The notes under the pieces: generated by a model
What the model saw: only the letters and a program-made list of their open reading frames with translations
Database searches by the model: none
What the model was told of the DNA's origin: nothing
Program-made: the position numbers and the translations under genes
Shown: piece by piece, positions 1-8,319 of the stretch
Numbering within the stretch: position 1 is the first letter of the stretch
Layout: every line of letters starts with the position of its first letter
DNA from: Actinomycetes bacterium
GTDB lineage: Bacteria > Actinomycetota > Actinomycetes > Mycobacteriales > Micromonosporaceae
Reading direction: 5' to 3'
Length of the DNA stretch: 12,895 nucleotides
Assembly: GCA_023402505.1 (NCBI GenBank)
Contig: JAEYGD010000399.1
Span: 1-12,895 of the forward strand

Positions 1-1277
1 CCACCGGGCCTCGTGCCCGCCGGTCGCCCGGTCGTCGTCGGCGTCGGCGCCGCCCTCGGAGCGCGCGGCGCGGGTGGCGGGCCGGGCTGGCCCGCTGCGC
101 CCAGCCCGGTGAACGTGTTCGGTGGGAGCGGCCCCGGCGGTGCGGCGCCGGGAACGTTGCCCGCCACGACGGGGCCGGCGGGACCCGCACCGGGCCGGGG
201 GCCGATGACCGGCCCGGGTCCGGTGCCGGGTCGAGGACCCGGCGCGGGCACCGGTGACGCCGACGTGGTGGGGCCGTCCGCCAGCGGTGTGCCCACACCA
301 CGCGGGGCGAGACCGAGCAGCCCACGGTACGGGGCTGCGGGACGCCAACTGCCCACAATGGTGCCGAGCGTCGTGCCGAGCCGCGTCGCGACGGCGCGGG
401 CCGCCTCGGTCGCGGCCTGCTCGGCGTTGCTGATCTGTTGCCGGACGCCGGCCTGCCCGAGCGGGGAGACGGCGGCCGCCAGGTCGAGCCGGAGGTTGCC
501 CAGTTGCCCGTCGCGTCCGGACACGATCGCGCGCAGCTCGCTCTGGGCGTCGATGACGGCACGCCGGGCGTCGTCGTAGTCGGCGGCCCGGGCGGCGGCA
601 CTGTCGCGCCAGGCGCTGGCCGAGGAGACCGTCAACGTGACGTTGCGGCGGAACTCCCGGCCGCCTTGGCCGTACCAGTGCAGGGGTTCGGCCTGCGTCT
701 TCAGCGTCGTCCCGGCCGCCGCGATGGTCTCGGCCGTGATCTGCCACTGTGTGGCGAGCACGTCCACGACCTCTGGTCGGGCCCCGAGCACCAGGGCGGC
801 GATCTGGTCGGCGTCGAGCGCCGCCCAGTCGGTGCGTTGCGGGCCGGGCCGGTCGTATCCGTAGCCGGCGGGTGTGGTGGCCGGACCTGCGGGTGCCGAC
901 GTGCCGTCGCCGTAGGACGGGCCCGGGAGGCCGCCGCCGATCAGGGCGTCCTCGATCCGGCCGAGGTGCTGGGCCGAGCGCCCCTCGATGCCCGTGTACC
1001 ACCGGTGGGCGAGGTCGGCTCCGCTGGCGGTGCTGGCCAGACCGTCGGCGAACTCCTCGGCGAACGCCCGTAGCGCGCCGAGGTCGGCGGCGGCGACGCC
1101 GGCGAACCACCGCATCTCGCGGAAACCCGCCGGCTGCCCGAGCTGCGCGGCCGTGCCGGCGATGTCACCGAGCTGCCGTCGCGCGTCGTCGGCGAAGGCC
1201 GCACCGGTCTCGGCGGCAGCGTCGGCGAACGTCCGGAGCCCGGCGAGCTCGGCCTGGAGCAGATCACCATCGCCCAC
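1..1277 (-). CDS. Partial two-hairpin WXG/PPE-like protein with Pro/Gly-rich tail, putative T7SS substrate
   Basis: The reading frame stays open from GTG 1277 to the window edge (425 codons, no stop), so the C-terminus is missing. I do not recognise a named family. Residues 1-115 are Ala-rich helix with few prolines and contain W57, W93 and a YTGIEG turn. Residues about 150-310 form a second helical block with QWQ near 178, WYGQGG at 201-206 and SAWRDS at 221-226, which resemble WXG hairpin turns. From about 312 the chain is Pro/Gly/Thr-rich and low in complexity, like the tails of EspB or PPE proteins. No signal peptide or membrane helix is seen, as expected for a T7SS substrate. It lies 47 nt after eccC on the same strand. 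An ATG at 1328 overlaps the eccC stop (ATGA) in the same frame, but codons between 1328 and 1278 include AGG, GTA, CGA, CTA and TCA, which are rare here, so GTG 1277 is preferred. Substrate status is inference. Confidence 0.75.
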   Translation of the reverse strand, partial: MGDGDLLQAELAGLRTFADAAAETGAAFADDARRQLGDIAGTAAQLGQPAGFREMRWFAGVAAADLGALRAFAEEFADGLASTASGADLAHRWYTGIEGRSAQHLGRIEDALIGGGLPGPSYGDGTSAPAGPATTPAGYGYDRPGPQRTDWAALDADQIAALVLGARPEVVDVLATQWQITAETIAAAGTTLKTQAEPLHWYGQGGREFRRNVTLTVSSASAWRDSAAARAADYDDARRAVIDAQSELRAIVSGRDGQLGNLRLDLAAAVSPLGQAGVRQQISNAEQAATEAARAVATRLGTTLGTIVGSWRPAAPYRGLLGLAPRGVGTPLADGPTTSASPVPAPGPRPGTGPGPVIGPRPGAGPAGPVVAGNVPGAAPPGPLPPNTFTGLGAAGQPGPPPAPRAPRAAPTPTTTGRPAGTRPG

Positions 1278-1285
1278 GGTCCATG

Positions 1286-1291
1286 AGCGTA
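1286..1291 (-). promoter_or_regulatory. Possible -10 element for the gene starting at 1277
   Basis: On the minus strand TACGCT is followed by 8 nt and then the GTG at 1277, so a transcript would begin at or close to the start codon. No convincing -35 is seen. The gene could equally be read through from eccC, which ends at 1325. The call rests mainly on similarity to the clearer TAC-N-N-T/GTG arrangements before eccC and the mycosin gene. Confidence 0.25.
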
Positions 1292-1324
1292 GCGATCGCC
1301 GCGTGACGAGGGCTACCCTCGCCG

Positions 1325-4300
1325 TCATACCGGACTGTCCAACCAGGCCAGTTGGACCAGTCGGACACCCTCCTTCCGGGTCACGAGCCAGCCCCGCCCG
1401 GATGGCAGTGCGCTCGGGCGTACGTTGCCGAGCAGCGGACCCTCGTTCCGGTCACCGGACATGACCAGTCCGGGCGCGTTGAGGTCGCGCAGCCGGCTGA
1501 GCACCGGGTCGTACATCGCCCGCGAGGCTCCACCGCTGCGGCGGGCGACCACGATGTGCAGGCCCACCTCGCGGGACTGGGGTATCAGGCTGTGCAGCGC
1601 CATCAGCGGGTTGCCGTCCCCGGCGACCAGGTCGTAGTCGTCGACGAGGACGTACAGCTCCGCCCCCGTCCACCAGTTGCGCGCGCGCAACTGGTCGGGG
1701 CGTACGTTCGAGTCGGGCAGCCGTTCGCGGAGGGCGACGGCCGCCTCCTTGAGCAGCGCGAGGCCCTGCTCGGCGGTGGTCGCGTAGTCGATGAGATGCG
1801 CCTGCGGCAGCGCGCCGAGCAGGCTGCGCCGGTAGTCGATCGCGATGAGGCGGGCCTGGTCCGGGGTGTGTCGATCCGCGACGGCGGTCGCCAGCATGCG
1901 CAGGAACGACGACTTCCCGCACTCGGTGTCGCCGAACACGACCAGGTGCGGGTCGGCGTCGGGATCGAGGTGGACCGGTCCGAGATCGGTCTCGGCGAGA
2001 CCGATCGGCAGGCCCGGATCGTCACTCAGGTCGACCACCTCGGCGTAGCTGACCTCCCGGGGCAGCAGGCGCACCGGCGGCGCCGGCCGGCCCGGCCAGG
2101 CGGCGCGTACGGCCGCGGCCGCCGCGCCGACGGCGTTGTCCGCGGAATCGGCCGAGTTCAGGTGCGGCCGGCTGGAGAGGAACTGGTACCCGTCGGAGGT
2201 GATGCCCCGGCCGGGTGCCTGCAGGGGCACGTTCGCCGCCGCCCGCCGGCCGATCGTCGAGTCGGACGGGTCACCGAGGCGCAGCTCGAGTCGGCTGCCG
2301 AAGGCATCCCGCATGGCAGGTCGCAGGTCGAACCAACGGCTCGCGGCGACCACGAGGTGGACCCCGTAGGCGAGACCGCGGTTGGCCACGTCGATGACCT
2401 TCGCCTCCAGATCCTCGAACTCGTTGCGCAACGTCAACATGCCGTCGATCACCAGCAGGAAGTCCGCGCGCCGAGCGGGCCCGAACTCGCCGTTGGCGGC
2501 ACGCCGCCGGAAGGCGGCGATCGAGTCGACGCGGTGGTCGAGGAAGAACTGCTCGCGTTCCGCGATCAGGTTCGTCACCTCGGCGACGATGCGCCGTACC
2601 AGGTCCGGCTCGCGGCGACTCGCGACAGCCGACACGTGCGGCAGCTCGGCTAGGGCGGTGAGGCCACCACCGCCGAAGTCGAGGCAGGCGAACTGCACCT
2701 GCTCGGGCGTGTGGGACAGCGCCAGGCTCATCACCAGGGTGCGCAGCAGGTTGCTCTTGCCGGATTGGGGAGCGCCGATGACGGCGACGTGCCCGGCGGA
2801 TCCGGCCAGCGGCAGGGTCAGTGGGTCCCGACGCTGTTCGAACGGGCGGTCGACCACGCCGACCACCGCGTCGAGGGTGGCCCGCAGCGCGGCGTCGGCC
2901 GTGGTCAAGCCCAGCTCGGGATCGGTGACCAGGCCGCCGAGCACGTCCTCGACGGTGTTCGACTCGCTGAGTGGGGGCAGCCATACCTGGTGGGCGGGCA
3001 CCCCCTGACCGACGAGACGTTCGGTGATGAGATCGAGCAGCGTCTCGCCGGTGGTCTCGTCAGCGAGTTCCTCGGCCCCCTCCCCGTCCTTCTCGTCGAC
3101 GGTCTCGGTGACCGGGCCGGCCACGTACGCGGACGTGAAAACGGAGACGGGGAACTCCTCCTCCGTCTGCGCGGGAGCGGCGGTCGCCCGGCGGTAGACG
3201 CCGGAGACGTACGCGGCCCGGAACCGCTGGAGCGACTCGCTGCCGTACTTGACGAACCCGTGCCCCGGCGCACGCGGCAGTTCGTACGCGTCGGTGACGC
3301 CGAGCACCGCCCGGCTCTCCATGGGCGAGAACGTACGCAGGCCGATGCGGTAGGACAGGTGGGTGTCCAGCCCCCGCAGCCGGCCCTCCTCCAGCCGCTG
3401 GCTGGCCAGGAGCAGGTGCACACCCAGGGACCGGCCGACCCGGCCGATCTGCACGAACATGTCGATGAAGTCGGGCTTCACGGAGAGCAGCTCGCTGAAC
3501 TCGTCGCAGATGATCAGCAGGCTGGGCACCGGCGCGAGCGGCGCACCGGCGGCGCGCGCCCGCTCGTAGTCCCGCAGGGAGGCGTAGTTCCCGGCCCGCC
3601 GTAGCAGCTCCTGGCGGCGTACCAGCTCACCGTTGATCGCGTCGGCCATCCGGTCGACCAGGGGTAGCTCCTCGACGAGGTTGGTGATGACCGCGCTGGT
3701 GTGGGGCAGCCGGTCGAGCTTGGTGAAGGTCGCGCCGCCCTTGAAGTCGACCAGGACGAAGTTGAGCATCTCCGGTGAGTGGGTCACCGCGAGTGCCAGC
3801 ACCAAGGTGCGCAGCAGCTCCGACTTGCCCGAGCCGGTCGCGCCCACGAGCAGGCCGTGCGGGCCCATGCCGTCCTGGGCCGCCTCCTTGAGGTCCAGCT
3901 CGAGTCGTTCCCCGTCCGGCATGACGCCGATGGGTACCCGTAGCCGTTGCCGGTTCGGCCGCGGCTGCCAGGTGCGGGACAGGTCGATCCGCTCGGGCTC
4001 GTCGACCTCCAGCAGGTCGGTGAGCTCGTGCGTGTAGTTCATGGCCTGCTCGCCCGTCCCGGCCTGGGCCAGGCGCAGCGGGGCGAGCTGGTGCGCCAGG
4101 CTCTCCGCCGAGACCAGGGGCAGCTCGTCGCCCCGGCCCAGCGCCTGACTGCTGCCGTGGGTGGTCGCGGTCATGGTGCCGTCCTCGGCCAGGTCCAGGA
4201 CGAGGCAGGTGCGGTCCGGGTGGCGGGGCGGCTCACCACAGACGTGCACGACGGTGACGCCCTCCAGACCCGTGTCGGTGGCGAGATGGTCGGAGCCGGC

Positions 4301-5278
4301 GGTCTCCGCCCCGTCGACGACGGCCAGCAGGTGTGGCCCCTCGAAGCTGGCCTCGCTGGCGGACGGATTGAACCGTGGACGGGCGATCAGCAGTTCCTCG
4401 ACCATCGCCTCGAGCCCCACCAGGGTGGTGGTGATCAGCCGCAGGGGTCCCAGCGCGTCGCTCTGCGACGGGTGCGCCGCGTGCGGCAGCCACTTGCACC
4501 AGTCCCACAGGTAGCGCCGGCCCTCCGCCGCGCAGACCGCGATCATCATGTCGTTGGGGGCATGGCCGAAGGCTGCCTGCGCCACCATGGCCCGTGCCAC
4601 CGATCGGGCCCGGTCCGGGTCACCGGTGAGATGGATGGTGGCGAACCCGTCGAGCGCCACCACCACCGGCAGGTCCGCCACCTGCCGGTAGGTGGTCAGG
4701 AAGCGACGGAGCGCGCCCGCGCTGACCGGCTCGGCCTTCTCGACGGGCACGAACGGCGGCGCCACCAGCGGAGCGGTCAGCTCGCGCGGCCCCAGCCCGA
4801 TGCGGATCTGGCCGAAGTCCTGGTCGGCGGGGAGCCGCTCCCACAGCCGGCTGGTGTCCACCATGGACCACAGCATGCCGGGGTCGATGTGCCGGTAGTA
4901 TTCCGCCGCCCGCTGGACCCGGATCGCGTTGCGGACGGTACGTCGGATTCCGGCCAGCTCGAACAGGTAGCTGCGGCGTAGCTGGTTCATCTGCCCTTTG
5001 CCGCCGCCCGGTGACCGGATCAGCTGGGCACCGATCATCCCGATCATCGCGACCCCGAGCAGCGCACCGGTGATGATGCGCAGCAGTCCGCCCGAGTTGC
5101 CGGCGAAGAGGAGCATCATGGCCATCGCCCCGGCGGCCATCGGCAGGATCAGGATCAGACGCCCGGCGAGGCCGCCCTCGGGATCGGGGATCTCCGAGGG
5201 CGGCTCCAGGACGATGTCGCCGGCAGGGAACGGTGGAGCCGCACGGCGGGCCCGGCGCCTGCGAATGGTGGTCGCCAC
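1325..5278 (-). CDS. eccC: Type VII secretion ATPase EccC (fused EccCa-EccCb, three FtsK/SpoIIIE domains)
   Basis: This is the motor of the ESX channel; it binds Esx substrates and drives them across the inner membrane. With GTG 5278 as start it has 1317 aa, normal for fused EccC. A basic, Arg-rich N-terminus is followed by two membrane helices (about 40-60 and 66-86). Three P-loop domains follow: D1 with GATGSGKS at 479-486 and Walker B ending CDE (D592, E593); D2 with GAPQSGKS at 835-842 and Walker B VIDG (D945, no following Glu); D3 with GDTECGKS at 1116-1123 and Walker B LVDD (D1213, D1214). D1 therefore looks fully catalytic, while D2 lacks the usual catalytic acid, matching the family view that D1 hydrolyses ATP and the later domains bind substrate. 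The frame is open further upstream to 5548, but that would overlap eccD; the family-typical N-terminus (basic run, then LEPPSEIP) begins at GTG 5278, which has a -10-like element just before it and no Shine-Dalgarno. Confidence 0.97.
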   Translation of the reverse strand: MATTIRRRRARRAAPPFPAGDIVLEPPSEIPDPEGGLAGRLILILPMAAGAMAMMLLFAGNSGGLLRIITGALLGVAMIGMIGAQLIRSPGGGKGQMNQLRRSYLFELAGIRRTVRNAIRVQRAAEYYRHIDPGMLWSMVDTSRLWERLPADQDFGQIRIGLGPRELTAPLVAPPFVPVEKAEPVSAGALRRFLTTYRQVADLPVVVALDGFATIHLTGDPDRARSVARAMVAQAAFGHAPNDMMIAVCAAEGRRYLWDWCKWLPHAAHPSQSDALGPLRLITTTLVGLEAMVEELLIARPRFNPSASEASFEGPHLLAVVDGAETAGSDHLATDTGLEGVTVVHVCGEPPRHPDRTCLVLDLAEDGTMTATTHGSSQALGRGDELPLVSAESLAHQLAPLRLAQAGTGEQAMNYTHELTDLLEVDEPERIDLSRTWQPRPNRQRLRVPIGVMPDGERLELDLKEAAQDGMGPHGLLVGATGSGKSELLRTLVLALAVTHSPEMLNFVLVDFKGGATFTKLDRLPHTSAVITNLVEELPLVDRMADAINGELVRRQELLRRAGNYASLRDYERARAAGAPLAPVPSLLIICDEFSELLSVKPDFIDMFVQIGRVGRSLGVHLLLASQRLEEGRLRGLDTHLSYRIGLRTFSPMESRAVLGVTDAYELPRAPGHGFVKYGSESLQRFRAAYVSGVYRRATAAPAQTEEEFPVSVFTSAYVAGPVTETVDEKDGEGAEELADETTGETLLDLITERLVGQGVPAHQVWLPPLSESNTVEDVLGGLVTDPELGLTTADAALRATLDAVVGVVDRPFEQRRDPLTLPLAGSAGHVAVIGAPQSGKSNLLRTLVMSLALSHTPEQVQFACLDFGGGGLTALAELPHVSAVASRREPDLVRRIVAEVTNLIAEREQFFLDHRVDSIAAFRRRAANGEFGPARRADFLLVIDGMLTLRNEFEDLEAKVIDVANRGLAYGVHLVVAASRWFDLRPAMRDAFGSRLELRLGDPSDSTIGRRAAANVPLQAPGRGITSDGYQFLSSRPHLNSADSADNAVGAAAAAVRAAWPGRPAPPVRLLPREVSYAEVVDLSDDPGLPIGLAETDLGPVHLDPDADPHLVVFGDTECGKSSFLRMLATAVADRHTPDQARLIAIDYRRSLLGALPQAHLIDYATTAEQGLALLKEAAVALRERLPDSNVRPDQLRARNWWTGAELYVLVDDYDLVAGDGNPLMALHSLIPQSREVGLHIVVARRSGGASRAMYDPVLSRLRDLNAPGLVMSGDRNEGPLLGNVRPSALPSGRGWLVTRKEGVRLVQLAWLDSPV

Positions 5279-5284
5279 CGGGCC

Positions 5285-5290
5285 ATAGTA
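5285..5290 (-). promoter_or_regulatory. Likely -10 element for leaderless eccC transcript
   Basis: Read on the minus strand, TACTAT ends 6 nt before GTG 5278, which would place the transcription start on the start codon. No ribosome binding site precedes the GTG, which fits leaderless expression. The best -35 match, TAGACA at 5315-5310, leaves 19 nt of spacing, longer than ideal. Confidence 0.5.
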
Positions 5291-5330
5291 GTGACGCGGG
5301 TCGTCGTCGTGTCTAACGTGGACACCGATC

Positions 5331-5337
5331 AGGGAGG
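5331..5337 (+). promoter_or_regulatory. Ribosome binding site deciding the eccD start
   Basis: AGGGAGG lies 7 nt before GTG 5345. The earlier in-frame GTG at 5291 has no such site. The protein from 5345 begins directly with the EccD ubiquitin-like domain, so the site supports the shorter start. The plus-strand promoter is unclear; TCTAAC at 5312-5317 is a weak -10 candidate. Confidence 0.7.
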
Positions 5338-5344
5338 CCGACGG

Positions 5345-6718
5345 GTGCAGCAGCAGATCGGACTGGCGCGGATCGTCGTCATCGCGCCGAACCGCCGCAT
5401 GGAGATGACCGTTCCGGAGCATGTCGCGCTCGCCAGGATCATGCCCACGCTGCTGCGGCATGCCGGGTCGACGCTCGCCGAGGACGGCGTCGAGCGGGGC
5501 GGCTGGGTGCTGCGCCGCATCGACGGCCAGCGGTTGGACAACGCCCACTCGCTGGCCATGCAGAACGTGCTCGACGGCGAGACCCTGGTCCTCTCCCCCG
5601 AGGACGCGGCCTGGCCCGAGCCGGCGTTCGACGACGTCGCGGAGGCGATCGCCGACGAGGCCAGCCGCCTCGGGACGCGGTGGAGCGCGCGCTCGACCCG
5701 GTGGACGGCGCGGGCCGTCGCCGCGGCGGTGCTCGCGGCTGGTGCCGCGTTACCGCTCGCCGGACCGGTCTCGTGGCAGACCGGCGCGATGACCCTCACC
5801 GGCGCGGCGGTGCTGATGCTCACCGCGTTCCTCGCCGACCGCGTCGCGCACGACCACGCCACCGCGCAGCTCGCCGGGGGCGCCGCCCTGTTCTACGCGG
5901 TGGTCGGGGCGCTGCTGACGGGCACGGAGGGCGACACGGTCCAGCTCCGGCCGTGGCCGGTCGCCGGTGCCGCGGCGGCTCTGCTGCTCGTCTCGCTCGC
6001 CGGCCAGTTGCTGGTGCCGGGGGCGTCGTTCGTGGCCGGGGCCACCCTCGCGGCCGGTGTGGGCGGGATCGCCGTGCTGGCGGCGATCGGCGTCACCACG
6101 GTGGAGGGCGCCGCCGCGCTCGTCGGCGGGCTGCTCGTCATCGGGCTCTTCGCGTTGCCGCGCCTGGCCATGTCGGTCGGGGGCATCCCGACCCCGGCGG
6201 TCCCGTCCATCACCGGCACGGCCGAGGGTCCGCCCCCACCGGCGGACGAGTTGACCGCGGCGGTGCGCCGGGCCGACCGCCTGCTGACCGGCCTGCTGGT
6301 CGGCGCCATGGTGGCCGCCGGCGTCAGCCTCGTACTCCTGGCACGCGCGCACACCGTCGGCGGTCTGCTGCTGGTCGGGGCGATGGCCCTGACCTGCGCG
6401 CTGCGGGCGCGCGCGTTCGCGGCGGTGCGGCACCGGGCGCCGCTGGTCGGCGCCGCCGTCGTCGGGGCGTTGAGCCTGGTCTGGTACGTGTGGACGGGCC
6501 CGATGCGTGCCCCGTCGGGGGCGGCGATGCTCGTCGCGGGCCTGATCGGGGTCGCCCTGATCGCGCTGGCGCTCGGTCTGCGGCTGTCCCGGCGGCCCGC
6601 GCCGCCGCGACTGGGTCGGCTCGCCGACCTCATGTCGATGGTGCTCACCGCGGCGGTGCCGGTGCTGGTGGCGCTTGTGCTCGGTGCGTTCGGCTACTTC
6701 CGCGGCCTGGGCGGCTGA
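5345..6718 (+). CDS. eccD: Type VII secretion integral membrane protein EccD
   Basis: This is the channel-forming inner-membrane core of the ESX complex; two copies per protomer surround EccB/EccC in the known mycobacterial structures. The 457-aa product has a ubiquitin-like N-terminal domain (about 1-85: IGLARIVVIAP strand, LPEHV-type turn as VPEHV, closing LDGETLVL), a charged linker with two Trp near 113 and 120, then about 11 hydrophobic segments (roughly 123-140, 147-165, 175-192, 206-222, 226-250, 253-272, 313-333, 336-352, 366-383, 391-411, 429-451). A Pro-rich cytosolic loop lies at about 281-303 between segments 6 and 7. The protein ends two residues after GYFRGL, as is common for the family. 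It is divergent from eccC across 66 nt, and eccB follows after 5 nt. The start is GTG 5345, chosen on its ribosome binding site and on domain content. Confidence 0.95.
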   Translation: MQQQIGLARIVVIAPNRRMEMTVPEHVALARIMPTLLRHAGSTLAEDGVERGGWVLRRIDGQRLDNAHSLAMQNVLDGETLVLSPEDAAWPEPAFDDVAEAIADEASRLGTRWSARSTRWTARAVAAAVLAAGAALPLAGPVSWQTGAMTLTGAAVLMLTAFLADRVAHDHATAQLAGGAALFYAVVGALLTGTEGDTVQLRPWPVAGAAAALLLVSLAGQLLVPGASFVAGATLAAGVGGIAVLAAIGVTTVEGAAALVGGLLVIGLFALPRLAMSVGGIPTPAVPSITGTAEGPPPPADELTAAVRRADRLLTGLLVGAMVAAGVSLVLLARAHTVGGLLLVGAMALTCALRARAFAAVRHRAPLVGAAVVGALSLVWYVWTGPMRAPSGAAMLVAGLIGVALIALALGLRLSRRPAPPRLGRLADLMSMVLTAAVPVLVALVLGAFGYFRGLGG

Positions 6719-6723
6719 GGCGG

Positions 6724-8109
6724 ATGCTGAGCCGTAGGGATCTCATCCAGTCGCAGCAGTACCTGATGCTGCGACAGGTACGGGCGCTGCTGGCCCACCG
6801 GCCGGATCCGCTGGACTGGGCCGGCCGGCACGGCGCGGCGACCGCCTTCGCCGGCATCATGATCCTGGTCATCGCGTTGGCCGGGACCGCGGTGGTCGGC
6901 ATCCTCTTCCCCGGCGGCAAGACCACCTGGCAGAGCTGCGACGCCGTGATCGTCGAGCGCCAGACCGGTGCGACATACGTCTGTGACGCCACGTCGAAGA
7001 CGCTGTACCCGGTGGCGAACTTCAGCTCCGCGGCGCTGATCATGGGCGGGAACAAGACGGCCCGGGTGGCCGGCACGTCGCTCAACTGGGCCAAGGGCCC
7101 GCTGCTCGGTCTCCCCGGTGCGCCGGACGAACTCGTCGCCGGCAAGAACTACCTGACCGGGGCGTGGAGCCTGTGCTCGGTGCCGGGCGCGGACGCCGCC
7201 GGCCGGCGGGGCCCGGCCACCGTCATCCTGGCCGGTGCGGAGCCGGCCGCCGCCACGCCGGTCGGTGACCAGGCCGTGTTGATCGCCGGCACGGACGGCA
7301 CCCGCCATCTGCTCTGGTCCGGTCACCGCTTCCCGATCAGCGAGCCCGATCACGTCCTGCCGGCACTCGGCTTCTCGGCGCGTGACGGGGTGCCGGTGAA
7401 CGAGGCGTGGCTCGCGCCGATTCCCCTGGGCGCCCGCCTCGGACCGATCGACGTCCCCGGCCGGGGTTCCCGGCTGCCGGGGTTCCCGCACGCCAAGGTC
7501 GGTCAGCTGGTCCGCCTGCCCGGCGGGGAACGCGGGGACCGGATCTACCTCGTCCGTGGCGAAGGGCTCCAGGAGCTGACCGCGTTGCAGCAGGTGCTGG
7601 TCCGTGACGCCGGCACGCCACCGGTGACGGTGACGCCCGCCGAACTGGCCGGCGCACCCATCGTGGCACGGATGACGCTACCCGGGTTCGCCCCGCCGGA
7701 GCAGGTCCCCGCCTTCGCCCGGCCGCAGTCGGGCCCGCTGTGCGCGGCGATGCGCGGCGACACGGTCACCGTCACCGTCGACGGTGAGCTGCCGGCACGG
7801 GCGGCCGGTGTCGTCGCCCGGCGTGCCGCCGCCGGAAACGGCGCTCCGCTCGCCGACGCTGTCCTCGTGGCGCCGGGTCACGCGGTGCTCGCCACCAGCA
7901 TGGCCGGTCCCGGCGCGGGTGACGGGCCGCTGATGCTCATCACCGACATGGGCGTACGGCACGCGTGCGCCGACGCGGAGGTGCCGGCGATGCTGGGCTT
8001 CGCGGGCGAACCGGTGCCGCTGCCGGCGGCTCTGCTCGCGCGCGTCGAGGAGGGCGTGGCGCTCGACCCGGCACGTGCCCGCTCGGCGATGGCCGCACGC
8101 CCCCGATAG
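6724..8109 (+). CDS. eccB: Type VII secretion protein EccB
   Basis: EccB is the mainly periplasmic/extracellular subunit of the ESX membrane complex. The 461-aa product shows the typical layout: a short cytosolic segment with the family-like start SRRDLIQSQQYL and LRQVRALL, one membrane helix (about 38-61), then a large outer domain with repeated beta structure. C151 and C340 correspond to the conserved EccB disulfide pair. There are three more cysteines, C72, C87 and C415; C72 and C87 lie in adjacent predicted strands right after the membrane and could form a second bridge. The C-terminus carries the usual ITDMGVR-like motif near 406. ATG 6724 lies 5 nt after the eccD stop; GAGG overlapping that stop serves as a close ribosome binding site, so the two genes form one operon and are probably translationally linked. 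The frame runs open far upstream inside eccD, but that part has no EccB-like content. Confidence 0.95.
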   Translation: MLSRRDLIQSQQYLMLRQVRALLAHRPDPLDWAGRHGAATAFAGIMILVIALAGTAVVGILFPGGKTTWQSCDAVIVERQTGATYVCDATSKTLYPVANFSSAALIMGGNKTARVAGTSLNWAKGPLLGLPGAPDELVAGKNYLTGAWSLCSVPGADAAGRRGPATVILAGAEPAAATPVGDQAVLIAGTDGTRHLLWSGHRFPISEPDHVLPALGFSARDGVPVNEAWLAPIPLGARLGPIDVPGRGSRLPGFPHAKVGQLVRLPGGERGDRIYLVRGEGLQELTALQQVLVRDAGTPPVTVTPAELAGAPIVARMTLPGFAPPEQVPAFARPQSGPLCAAMRGDTVTVTVDGELPARAAGVVARRAAAGNGAPLADAVLVAPGHAVLATSMAGPGAGDGPLMLITDMGVRHACADAEVPAMLGFAGEPVPLPAALLARVEEGVALDPARARSAMAARPR

Positions 8110-8259
8110 TCCGACCCGGTATCGAAATGGCGCCGGCCGGAACGATCGAACACTGTCGCGGACGTGGTGGGCCCGCTATTGTCCTTTGTGGCAAGACGCT
8201 CGGGCGACGGCGGCACGACTCGATGCGATGGCCGGAACCGGTTGCCATGGCAGCAGAAT

Positions 8260-8288
8260 CCACACGGGTGGTCGTCCCACTGCTGTGG
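8260..8288 (+). promoter_or_regulatory. Mutually exclusive hairpin arms upstream of the Esx pair
   Basis: Four arms occur in order: CCACA 8260-8264, GTGG 8268-8271, CCAC 8277-8280, TGTGG 8284-8288. Arms 1:2 and 3:4 can form two small adjacent hairpins with 4-nt loops. Alternatively 2:3 can pair inside 1:4, giving one longer stem with a small internal loop. The block ends 19 nt before the ribosome binding site at 8307. A regulatory role is inference. Confidence 0.3.
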
Positions 8289-8306
8289 TCGCCTCGGGCC
8301 AGACGG

Positions 8307-8313
8307 ACGGAGG
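8307..8313 (+). promoter_or_regulatory. Ribosome binding site of the first WXG100 gene
   Basis: ACGGAGG lies 6 nt before ATG 8320. It decides the start against longer in-frame options from 8164, whose extra residues are unlike WXG100 proteins. Confidence 0.75.
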
Positions 8314-8319
8314 ATTGCG

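Larger units (their letters stand above)
8110..8319 (+). promoter_or_regulatory. Leader region of the WXG100 operon
   Basis: This 210-nt gap between eccB and the Esx pair holds no credible gene. A weak promoter can be proposed: CTGTCG at 8153-8158 and TATTGT at 8177-8182 with 18-nt spacing. This would leave an untranslated leader of about 130 nt. An 8-bp palindrome AACCGGTT lies at 8236-8243 and alternating CCAC/GTGG arms lie at 8260-8288. A separate promoter here would let the Esx pair be made in excess over the channel proteins, as is usual for these abundant substrates. The promoter call is weak; no terminator is evident after eccB, so read-through is possible. Confidence 0.4.

Noticed and set aside
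749..1306. Plus-strand Arg-rich open frames opposite the first gene
   Set aside because: Composition is that of GC-rich antisense shadow and no start signal is present.
1278..1328. ATG 1328 overlapping the eccC stop as start of the first gene
   Set aside because: The ATGA overlap is attractive, but the 17 codons it adds contain several codons rare in this locus and little helical character. Kept as an alternative.
1352..4981. Long plus-strand open frames opposite eccC (for example 1352-2653 and 3947-4981)
   Set aside because: They are antisense shadows: low-complexity Arg/Gln/Gly-rich products, no ribosome binding sites, and fully covered by a well-conserved gene.
5279..5548. Longer eccC start up to 5548
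   Set aside because: The extra 90 residues overlap eccD on the other strand, do not look like EccC, and lie upstream of a better GTG with a -10-like element.
5680..8109. A very long open frame (809 codons) running through eccD into eccB
   Set aside because: Only the part from ATG 6724 is EccB. The upstream 348 codons are an Arg/Gly-rich shadow of eccD with no recognisable domain, and arise from the GC-rich codon pattern.
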